In this document: in pieces, positions 8,613-16,179 of the stretch | Position numbering within the stretch: the first letter of the stretch is position 1 | Layout: each line of letters starts with the position of its first letter | Assembly (NCBI GenBank): GCA_023487765.1 | Contig: JAMDBW010000076.1 | Location: 1 to 35,549, forward strand | Source of the DNA: Thermoplasmatota archaeon | Lineage (GTDB): Archaea > Thermoplasmatota > Thermoplasmata > Thermoplasmatales > Thermoplasmataceae | Length of the DNA stretch: 35,549 bases | Direction: 5' to 3' | Made by a program: the position numbers and the translations under genes | The notes under the pieces: model-generated | Told to the model about the DNA's origin: nothing | The model's input: only the letters and a program-made list of their open reading frames with translations | Databases searched by the model: none

Positions 8613-9053
8613 TTAGAGGTCTATCTGAACCCTGGCCATGTTCGAAAAGATAAACGGATCAGATCCGGCATCGACATCGGGAATACCGGGATTTTCTGAT
8701 ACCTTAAGATAATCCCCTGTTCGGGCAATAAATTTCTCAAAATCTGTCTCTGATCTGTAAACAACTATTATGCTCGATGACCGTTCTGATATTCCAATCT
8801 CCGTCTGTGCCTTACTGATCTGTTGCATTCCGGACAGCAACATCAGAAAAATGGATTCCGGTTTCCTGGCTCTGCCGGCATTTCCGAACAGTTTCATGGC
8901 TCTTTCAAAACATATGACTATCTGTTCCACGGATCGGACCTTCGTTGCATCCAGAATTGAAAAAAAATCTCCGGGGGCGTCCCTGAGAAATGAAGTGATT
9001 TCCTGTAGGTGCCCGCTATCCAGAAGTCTTGCAAACCTGATCTCAGGCAGCAT
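8613..9053 (-). CDS. cgi121: KEOPS complex subunit Cgi121
   Basis: A 146-residue protein resembling Cgi121, the subunit of the KEOPS complex that binds tRNA during t6A37 modification. The supporting pattern is FFSILDATKVRSVEQIVICF, then AMKLFGNAGRARKPESIFLM, then SGMQQISKAQTEIG, the helical block conserved in the family. The ATG lies within the last codons of lonB (11-nt overlap), so translation is coupled to Lon. The other KEOPS genes are not in the window. Confidence 0.72.
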   Translation of the reverse strand: MLPEIRFARLLDSGHLQEITSFLRDAPGDFFSILDATKVRSVEQIVICFERAMKLFGNAGRARKPESIFLMLLSGMQQISKAQTEIGISERSSSIIVVYRSETDFEKFIARTGDYLKVSENPGIPDVDAGSDPFIFSNMARVQIDL

Positions 9054-11001
9054 TTGTTCCAGCTCTGCCCTGTTTACCGCCGAATATCTTGGGATTGAAG
9101 AAATCCGTGACTCTGGAGAGGAATTTTTGTTTCTCCGGGCTCGCAGTCAGTGCATTTTCCCATACTTCACTTATATTGGTTACAGGTACTATCTCTATTT
9201 TATCCTTGTGCGCCTGATCGAGAACTATGTCTCCGAAGTTGGCATTCGGCACTATTACTTTCTTCATTCCTGCCCCGATGGCTGCCTCTACCTTTGCAGT
9301 TACACCCCCGACAGGAAGCACTGCGCCCCTGACACTCAGGGAACCGGTCATGGCAACGGTCTGGTCAATTGGTATATTCTCTATGGCAGATATAACCGCA
9401 GTCGCAATTGATACGCTGGCAGAATCTCCCTCTACGCCTTCATACGTGCCGATGAACTGTATGTGTATATCCAAATCTGAAATGTCCTTGCCGCTGAGCT
9501 TCTTGAAAACCGCAGAAACATTCTGAACCGCTTCTTTGGCTATTTCTCCCAGTTTCCCGGTGGCCACAACAACTCCGTTGCCCTTGTGCTGGGCTGGTGT
9601 GACTTCAGCGACTATTGGCATCACTATTCCGGTATAATCAGCCATTCCTGAATTTGCCCCGACGACAGCGAGACCATTGACCATTCCCACGGATGAGCCT
9701 TCGCTCCTGAATGTCTGGTACGATTTCCTGATCTCTATTGATCTGTCTGCGACCTGCTGCTCAAGAGGTTTACTTAGGGCTTTTGCTGCCATTACATGTT
9801 CAGAGGTTACAATTTCAGCTTTCGTGCTTATGGCAATATCTCCGGCAACCCTTATGAGTCCTCCCAGTTCCCTCAGTCTCAGAGTTAATTTGCCTTTCCT
9901 GCCTGATCGTTTTTGCGCCTCTTTCATGATCTCAGTGATTGCGCTGATGTCGAAATGTGGTATTTTCTTGTCTTTGACGATCTCCTGAGCTATGAACTGA
10001 ACCAGCTTCTGACGGTTTTCTTCATTGTCTTCCATTGCATCGTTGACGTAGACCTCGTAACCGTAACCCCTTATTCTTGATCTGAGAGCAGGGTGAATTC
10101 CCTGTACAGCATCCAGGTTTCCAGCTGCAACGAGCACGAAGTCACATGGGACTGGTTCCGTCTGTACCATTGCTCCGGCACTTCTTTCGCTTTGGCCCGA
10201 TATGGAAAATTTCTTTTCCTGCATAGCGGTTAACAGGGACTGCTGACTTTCGATCCTGAGGAGATTCATTTCATCTACGAACAGTACTCCCCTGTGTGCC
10301 TTGTGTATATTACCTGCCTCTACCCTGTCATGAGACGGAGTTTCGAGTCCTCCCGACTGGAACGGATCATGTCTCACGTCGCCCAGAAGAGCCCCGGAAT
10401 GTGCGCCTGTTGAATCAATAAACGGAGGTTTATCATTAGGTGTATGGGAAACGAGTAATTTGGGGACAAGTGCACGTTCCATTCTCATGCCGGGATTGAC
10501 CGCCATAGCCATGTATATAAAAACTGCAGTAATTATTGCAAAAAATGCTATTGTGTAGTTGCGAAGGGCTACAGATGCCACTATTCCCATAAAAACAACC
10601 GAGAGTATTATGAACATAATTCCTCTGGATCTGTCCTTCTTTTCCCTTTCAGCTTTAATCTGGTACTGCCTGACAATTTCCTTTCCTTTCCCCGCAGGGA
10701 GTGTCTTGACTTTAGGCCTGTTGGAATCTTCAGGATTAGGGAAAACCAGGATATCCTCCAGTTCGTCCTTGGGAAGGAAGTCGACCATCGACTGTGCAAG
10801 CATTGATTTTCCAGTTCCGGGTTCGCCGATCAGCAGAACATGCCTCTTCTGGAGAGCGGCTTTTTTAACGACTTCACGCGCCCCTTCCTGTCCGATAACC
10901 TGATCATAAAGTATCCTGGGTACCTGAACATCCTTCGTAGAATTGACGTTCAGCTTCTTAACCCATTCATCAATAGTCTCGACCGTATTTTCCACCGTCA
11001 C
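9043..11001 (-). CDS. lonB: Membrane-anchored ATP-dependent archaeal Lon protease (LonB)
   Basis: A 652-residue AAA+ serine protease that degrades proteins at the cytoplasmic face of the membrane. Walker A (GEPGTGKSML) lies near residue 58. An inserted hydrophobic region of two membrane spans lies at about 125-170, the hallmark of archaeal LonB. Walker B (GVLFVDEMN) is near 238. The protease domain has the catalytic serine in EGDSAS near 523 and the lysine in GGVTAKVEAA near 568, matching the Ser-Lys dyad. Length fits Thermoplasma Lon. Start is GTG at 11001, with another GTG two codons later. It leads a unit with cgi121 and perhaps the PfkB kinase. Confidence 0.95.
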   Translation of the reverse strand: MTVENTVETIDEWVKKLNVNSTKDVQVPRILYDQVIGQEGAREVVKKAALQKRHVLLIGEPGTGKSMLAQSMVDFLPKDELEDILVFPNPEDSNRPKVKTLPAGKGKEIVRQYQIKAEREKKDRSRGIMFIILSVVFMGIVASVALRNYTIAFFAIITAVFIYMAMAVNPGMRMERALVPKLLVSHTPNDKPPFIDSTGAHSGALLGDVRHDPFQSGGLETPSHDRVEAGNIHKAHRGVLFVDEMNLLRIESQQSLLTAMQEKKFSISGQSERSAGAMVQTEPVPCDFVLVAAGNLDAVQGIHPALRSRIRGYGYEVYVNDAMEDNEENRQKLVQFIAQEIVKDKKIPHFDISAITEIMKEAQKRSGRKGKLTLRLRELGGLIRVAGDIAISTKAEIVTSEHVMAAKALSKPLEQQVADRSIEIRKSYQTFRSEGSSVGMVNGLAVVGANSGMADYTGIVMPIVAEVTPAQHKGNGVVVATGKLGEIAKEAVQNVSAVFKKLSGKDISDLDIHIQFIGTYEGVEGDSASVSIATAVISAIENIPIDQTVAMTGSLSVRGAVLPVGGVTAKVEAAIGAGMKKVIVPNANFGDIVLDQAHKDKIEIVPVTNISEVWENALTASPEKQKFLSRVTDFFNPKIFGGKQGRAGTNAA

Positions 11002-11002
11002 T

Positions 11003-11019
11003 CTATCTAAATTAGATAG
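11003..11019. promoter_or_regulatory. Palindromic operator candidate at the lonB start
   Basis: CTATCTAA and TTAGATAG are exact inverse complements around one base. The site lies between the TATA-like element (about 11036-11046) and the GTG start, over the predicted transcription start. There is no Shine-Dalgarno, so the transcript is probably leaderless or nearly so. The half-site TTTAGATA recurs upstream of the neighbouring wHTH gene (11446-11453), so that protein is a possible binder. Confidence 0.5.
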
Positions 11020-11035
11020 TTAAGTCTTTCTTCTG

Positions 11036-11046
11036 GAATATAATGA
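11036..11046 (-). promoter_or_regulatory. TATA box of lonB
   Basis: CATTATATTCC on the minus strand, about 40 nt before the GTG start of lonB. Expected initiation falls inside the palindrome at 11003-11019. Confidence 0.45.
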
Positions 11047-11090
11047 ATTTCTGGTAAAAATGATATTGAGCAGTACAAATTAATTTGAGT

Positions 11091-11432
11091 TTAACCGATC
11101 TCTACTGCGAAAACTTTCTTGTGGTTAAACATTGTTTTTAGTGCCTTTACATCTTCAACAAAATCATTGTTGACCTTGTAGTACTTGAATCCGCTTTTAC
11201 TCTGGTCCATGGCAACAAGGCCAAGTCCCATCAATGATTCCTCTCCCGTATACCTCACTCCAAGACCTTCCAGGCACCCCTTAACGTTTGACGGATCGGA
11301 TTTTACCGCCCGTGAAATTTCGGAAAGGTAGGATCTGTAGGGATAGATTGAAAGCAAATAGAAGAGAACCTTACGTCTGAGTTCACTTCTGTTCAGTGAT
11401 CTGATGATGTTTCCATCTGCCACCAATTCCAT
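11091..11432 (-). CDS. Small winged-helix DNA-binding protein
   Basis: A 113-residue protein with a predicted wHTH in the first 80 residues: LNRSELRRKVLFYLLSIYPY, then YLSEISRAVKSDPSNVKGCL as the helix-turn-helix, then a wing. It resembles small archaeal transcriptional regulators without a named family. The minus-strand promoter AAAGATTTAAATATATC lies about 20-35 nt before the ATG. It sits upstream of lonB in the same orientation, and the TTTAGATA half-site is shared by its own promoter and the lonB palindrome. This suggests, but does not show, autoregulation and control of lonB. Confidence 0.65.
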   Translation of the reverse strand: MELVADGNIIRSLNRSELRRKVLFYLLSIYPYRSYLSEISRAVKSDPSNVKGCLEGLGVRYTGEESLMGLGLVAMDQSKSGFKYYKVNNDFVEDVKALKTMFNHKKVFAVEIG

Positions 11433-11590
11433 AACGTTTAATTAGTTTAGATATATTTAAATCTTTTCTGGAAACTCTTTACATGAGCCAATATCTACAC
11501 AGTGCAGAACATATTTACCTACATAGGGTGTCAGACATGTGCTGACATTCCGCATTTACCCTATTTTCATTTTACACATCTTATAAATAG

Positions 11591-13336
11591 TTAGATAATA
11601 GGTATTATGAAACGAAAGACTGCGATCGAGGCGACCACGCTTGAAGGTATAGTCAATATTATCGTGTATTTAGCCATTCTCAGAGAGTTGAATGCCGAAT
11701 CGATAAGATGTTCATATGTATTTTCTTCACCCATCTTCACCTTCACATGTGCTGTTTTCATGCCGATTCGCACTTCAGTGATATCATTCCTGGCCATCGC
11801 GACCGTCCTCTTAATCAGGTCCGATATGATCACCGGGTCAGCATTCCTGCCCAGTGGATTTGTATCGAGATTGCTGGCATTCACGTAGTGGTTGTCCGTA
11901 GTGTATATCTCAAGGCTGTTCACGTCAGAGGACACTGCTTCCCTTGACAGATCAACCACTTCACGGGTGACGTTGTTTGAATCAGTGAGGACTATAGCCT
12001 GAAATTTGTCACCAGTTTCTGTGACTATCGCCTGTATACCCATTGCCCCCAGTCCCGGCATCGGTTCATATATCCGGTAGTATCCCATTTTTGCAGGAAA
12101 TTTGGATTCCAGACGGTTGAGTTCCCTGGAGAATGCCTTTTCCATTCCTTCACAGTTGTCCAGTTCCGGTGCCTTTTCCAAAAAGAAATTCTGGGCGTCC
12201 AGGGCGGCGAATTCTTTCAGGGCAGTTCTCTCAACGTGATGTATGATCTTTAAGCCTTCCTTGAGTTTGACATCGTCAAATGGCTCCCTCTCAGGTATTA
12301 TCGCACCGACCCCGTATTGCCCGAATTTCTGCATCCCTATGGAATATTTCCCCACGTTTATTTTCTTGAATCGTGAAATTGTGTCGGTGTACTGCATTCC
12401 ATCCAGGCACTCCCTGACACCTTTCGCGATCTCGTCAAGGTCGGAATCGCCCGAGCAATTATTGCTGTTTGTCGTTGTTGTGTGAAACACCATCAGATCC
12501 GTACCAAGGTCGGCAAGTCTGTGCTGAAGCCGCAGAGGAAGATCGCTTGAACCCAGAGTTCCAAACGGTCCCGGGTGGATATAGGGGAAAATCATTGAAA
12601 CCATCCTCGAATTATCAATTCTAAGAACGTCGATCACCTTTACTGGAATCCTCCTCGTGTGTGCGTAAATTTTGCTGAAAAATTTGTTGCCGATATTGTC
12701 GTAGTCCGTAACGTGGTTATAATTCAGAAACATCTGGATAATCTTGGTTGCGTTTTCCCCGTATTCTTTGGAGAATTCCCTTGTGGAACTCTTGACAAAT
12801 GCTATGCCTCCCGCGACATAAATTGCAGAGGAAATGATGAATGGAATGATCACCATAACATCCCTGTAGATAATAGAAAGTGAGAATATTGCCGCGTATG
12901 TGTAATTCAGGGCAGGCATGAAGAACCTGGACGGGCGGTCGGAATAATAAGTATAGAAAATCAGTACTCGAAGCAGTGTCGCGGATGATATAGAGATCAT
13001 CAGCAATGTTTCAGTGTCCGGAAATAGCCTGATGATAAAAATTATCCAGAAAAACATTGATGAAAACCAGAATGACATGAAATTAAGATAGAGTATCCGC
13101 CTGACCGGGAAATATATCCGGGTCAATTTCACGAAAAGAATATCCAGTGCAATGACGAGAAGGTAAGACCCCAGTATTCCGGCCAGTACCAGGTAAATAT
13201 CTCTCAGCAGGTAATAATCAACTGATAATATCACAGCCACGAAGAAGATGAAATTTGACCAGTGCGGAGCTCTCTTGACCATTCTTGTAAGATCGGAAAA
13301 TGCCCTGTTCCGGTGATCTTTCCTTTTCAACGCCAC
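11591..13336 (-). CDS. DUF2070 family archaeal membrane protein
   Basis: A 581-residue protein found across archaea, function unknown. The first 190 residues hold six or so membrane segments. A large soluble region follows with the family's signature blocks SMIFPYIHPGPFGTLGSSDL and FHTTTTNSNNCSGD, where conserved His, Pro and Cys residues suggest a binding or catalytic site. A last hydrophobic segment (YTIILTIPSSVVASIAVFRF) closes the protein. Start is GTG; a TATA-like GTATAAT about 15-25 nt upstream and lack of a Shine-Dalgarno fit a leaderless message. Confidence 0.8.
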   Translation of the reverse strand: MALKRKDHRNRAFSDLTRMVKRAPHWSNFIFFVAVILSVDYYLLRDIYLVLAGILGSYLLVIALDILFVKLTRIYFPVRRILYLNFMSFWFSSMFFWIIFIIRLFPDTETLLMISISSATLLRVLIFYTYYSDRPSRFFMPALNYTYAAIFSLSIIYRDVMVIIPFIISSAIYVAGGIAFVKSSTREFSKEYGENATKIIQMFLNYNHVTDYDNIGNKFFSKIYAHTRRIPVKVIDVLRIDNSRMVSMIFPYIHPGPFGTLGSSDLPLRLQHRLADLGTDLMVFHTTTTNSNNCSGDSDLDEIAKGVRECLDGMQYTDTISRFKKINVGKYSIGMQKFGQYGVGAIIPEREPFDDVKLKEGLKIIHHVERTALKEFAALDAQNFFLEKAPELDNCEGMEKAFSRELNRLESKFPAKMGYYRIYEPMPGLGAMGIQAIVTETGDKFQAIVLTDSNNVTREVVDLSREAVSSDVNSLEIYTTDNHYVNASNLDTNPLGRNADPVIISDLIKRTVAMARNDITEVRIGMKTAHVKVKMGEENTYEHLIDSAFNSLRMAKYTIILTIPSSVVASIAVFRFIIPII

Positions 13337-13411
13337 ATGATATTGGGTGAGTAATTATACGTTTTCTCGCCGGTTTAAAAACTGACGTAAATATGACCTT
13401 CTAACCGTCTT

Positions 13412-14482
13412 TCAGTCAAAGACAGGAAACATCTTGAAACGTCCGTAACCGGAAAGGATTTTAACATATGCCGGCACCTGTGATGACAGCCCGGGCACGT
13501 CCACATATAAGCCGGAAAAGCCGCGGATTTTATCTTCACCTGCTATCACTATCACGTTCTCGAAACCTATGCGGTCCATTACCCTTGAGGATAACTGCTT
13601 ATTGCCCCTTCCTATCAGAAACCCCTGACCCCCGAGAGGTGAAAGAATTATTTTGACTGGCATAAATAACCCGTATATCTCCTGTTCAGACAAGTCTTTC
13701 TTTATCAGTATTCCATTACGTAACAAATCAAATCCAAGCAGGCTCCCTTGTATTCCCAGCGACTTGAGTATGCCTTTGCATGTGGAACCTGGACCGACAA
13801 GATAGTTAACGTCGTTAACCATATTGTCAACAATGTAGCCTGCAATACCTTCAACCGGATTATCCGGGTATTCCGCCTTGGATTCAGATACAATGAGATC
13901 ACTGGAAGGTACGAGAAGTTCACCGTACAGCTTCACATCAATTCTGCCCTCGGAATAGGCCGTTTCATTCAGATCGATTACATCTCCCGGGTGCGATCCG
14001 GTGATTCTGCCGGAAAGGATGTCCTGGAAAATCTGTACCGCCCTGTTCACACTGATGGCAAATATTGAACTGAACATTTTGGTGCCCGCAGGAACACCTA
14101 TGACCGGAGATGTGAAATTCGCATCAACAATGCTCCTGGCTGTGCCGTCTCCTCCGAAAAAAATCAGTACGGAAACATCAGTATCATTAAGTTTTTTTAT
14201 ATAGCGCACAGTGTCTTCAGCCGTTGGATCCGACTGATATCTGTAAATGACCCGGTAATTATTCATACCTAGCGACTTGAAGAGGTCTTCACCCATGGCA
14301 TCTGAGGCAGTTAAGAACATGACATCCGTATCCTCAAGCTTTTCCAGAAAAGTCCTCGCGAGTTCTGCGGATACGGACCTCGGGCACCTGGAAAATGACA
14401 GGGAATCGGAACCTCTTAGATTTAGCAACTGCCCGCAACCAGCTACGGGATTGATCATAAAACCCACTTTCATCGATTTCAC
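13412..14482 (-). CDS. ATP-NAD/polyphosphate kinase-like protein (COG3199 type)
   Basis: A 356-residue protein with the diacylglycerol/NAD-kinase-like fold. The N-terminus reads KVGFMINPVAGCGQ; the nucleotide motif FFGGDGTARS is near residue 110, followed by GVPAGTKMFSSIFA. This matches archaeal COG3199, usually annotated as a predicted ATP-NAD kinase; substrate is unproven, and a true NadK is encoded separately at 24425. Its ATG overlaps the stop of the upstream site-2-protease-like gene (ATGA), so the two are co-translated. Confidence 0.8.
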   Translation of the reverse strand: MKSMKVGFMINPVAGCGQLLNLRGSDSLSFSRCPRSVSAELARTFLEKLEDTDVMFLTASDAMGEDLFKSLGMNNYRVIYRYQSDPTAEDTVRYIKKLNDTDVSVLIFFGGDGTARSIVDANFTSPVIGVPAGTKMFSSIFAISVNRAVQIFQDILSGRITGSHPGDVIDLNETAYSEGRIDVKLYGELLVPSSDLIVSESKAEYPDNPVEGIAGYIVDNMVNDVNYLVGPGSTCKGILKSLGIQGSLLGFDLLRNGILIKKDLSEQEIYGLFMPVKIILSPLGGQGFLIGRGNKQLSSRVMDRIGFENVIVIAGEDKIRGFSGLYVDVPGLSSQVPAYVKILSGYGRFKMFPVFD

Positions 14483-16179
14483 CCCGTAACCATGATTCTT
14501 GCATAAGTAGCGTTGTAGTTGCCGTCATATGCAATGATGTACCAGTATGAAGGCACAGAATCAGCCCTGAGTTTTAGATTGAGCGGATTATTGGGAGTAA
14601 CGGATATTTGCGGGAAGAGCAATTCTACACCCTTGTTCAAAGTGATCGCGTTGTTCCCGATAAAATATGAGAATGTCAGGTCGGGGCCCCCCATAGACAG
14701 TATTGAAAGGTTCTCGGAGGCGGATACATTCAGGGTGAGATTGAACGTGTCATTTTCCTTCACATGCGTGTTATACGGATTGTTGTTGTTGAAGGCCGCG
14801 GAGTGACTCAGGTTCACATCCAGTATTAATATATCCAGCGTCTGGTGATAGCTTCCGGAATAGACCGTGGTATAGAAATGGTTGAATCCGGGCGATAACT
14901 GGTTTGAGAGATTCACCTGCAGCGCGTAGCTGATCATCTTTCCTGGAGTGATAGATCGACTTGCGCCGGAAAGAATAAAGGAAACTGTTGGAGATATTTC
15001 AAAAGCCGGAACAATTGTCGATTGACCCGTGTTATTTACGGAAATATCGAAGCTTATGTTCTGGTGACCAGGGTAGACGACAAAATACTCCTGGGAAATA
15101 TCCGTCTGGAACGTGTTTACGCTTGCGTGAAACGGAAATGGTGCGATTCCCACAAGGAGTATTATGAACGAAATGGCCGCCAGCATTTTCGTGTTTGGCC
15201 TGATCCCTGTTATGTTGTTCAGAGCCTGAGGTCCCCTCAGCCCGACAAGAAGAGCGAAAACCGCCAGTATAATCCATGGAGGATAAAGAATGCCAAGACC
15301 AATTATCACCATTACCGACAGATAGGAAAGGTAAATGGCGCGCCGCCCCATAATTGTTGACGATATAATGCCTCCGTCAAGAAAACCCAAAGGCAATGCG
15401 TTGAGAGAAGTCGTCACGATACCTGTCCATCCCGCAAAGGCCAGGGGGTCCAGAATCCCGTTGGAGGGTATCAGCCTGTTGCCCACGAATTGCATTATCA
15501 ATGGTGTACCTATAGTTTCGGCTGGACTGTTCACAATTGGTGCCGAAGGGGGAAAACTCAGTGTCAGAAATGAACCAATCAGCAAGAATACTGTAGAAAT
15601 AAGGAAACCAAAAATCAGGGAGTAGGACCCGGCTTCAACCATGGCCTTCCTGCTTATATACGGACGGTTTGGAGTGTTGATTATGCCCATAGTCCCAATC
15701 CCGAGAGGGTCGGGAATAAATATCGGCAGACTGTAAGACATGCCGTTTTTCTTCAGCGCCACATATTTTCCCACCTCACGCCCCGCGAGAATTACAGAAA
15801 TCGGAAGGACAAAAAAAACCAGATCGTATGCGATATTCTCCAGAGGATTGTTCAGTCCGCTGTAGCTGACCTGATAAGTGTAGCCAAAATAAAAGACACT
15901 CGCAACAGTTGCGATGAAGAGGATCACCTTGAGTTTCAGGTCGTTCGATAACTCGGGTCTCCTTACCACCACTATTTCGTTGTCCGTACCGGCATTTGTG
16001 AATGCCAGAAAACCAAGCGAATCGAGTTCTTTCGCCATTGCGTCGAAATACTGATCGGGATAGTGTTCAAAAGTCTCGATCCTGAATACCAGTGATTCTC
16101 CGATTGGATCAGCAGCAGAAAAATCGTAATATTTCCTGATTGTGGATTTCAGTAAATTCTGTTTTTCACTGTCGATCAT
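14479..16179 (-). CDS. Site-2 protease homologue lacking zinc ligands (pseudoprotease)
   Basis: A membrane protein of about 566 residues. A soluble N-terminal domain of about 90 residues precedes a multi-span core of the M50 site-2 protease type, then a C-terminal extracytoplasmic region of roughly 200 residues rich in Asn/Ser/Thr beta strands. At the usual HExxH the sequence reads LAGREVGKYVALKKNGMSY: both zinc histidines are replaced (Arg and Lys) while Glu is kept. The second motif is intact, NALPLGFLDGG, near residue 266. This predicts a fold without metalloprotease activity. The ATG at 16179 overlaps the alaS stop (TGATG) and is preceded by GAGGA. Confidence 0.75.
   Translation of the reverse strand: MIDSEKQNLLKSTIRKYYDFSAADPIGESLVFRIETFEHYPDQYFDAMAKELDSLGFLAFTNAGTDNEIVVVRRPELSNDLKLKVILFIATVASVFYFGYTYQVSYSGLNNPLENIAYDLVFFVLPISVILAGREVGKYVALKKNGMSYSLPIFIPDPLGIGTMGIINTPNRPYISRKAMVEAGSYSLIFGFLISTVFLLIGSFLTLSFPPSAPIVNSPAETIGTPLIMQFVGNRLIPSNGILDPLAFAGWTGIVTTSLNALPLGFLDGGIISSTIMGRRAIYLSYLSVMVIIGLGILYPPWIILAVFALLVGLRGPQALNNITGIRPNTKMLAAISFIILLVGIAPFPFHASVNTFQTDISQEYFVVYPGHQNISFDISVNNTGQSTIVPAFEISPTVSFILSGASRSITPGKMISYALQVNLSNQLSPGFNHFYTTVYSGSYHQTLDILILDVNLSHSAAFNNNNPYNTHVKENDTFNLTLNVSASENLSILSMGGPDLTFSYFIGNNAITLNKGVELLFPQISVTPNNPLNLKLRADSVPSYWYIIAYDGNYNATYARIMVTG

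Noticed and set aside
8770-9411. 213-codon plus-strand ORF opposite cgi121 and lonB
   Set aside because: Antisense shadow of two genes supported by motifs; no independent features.
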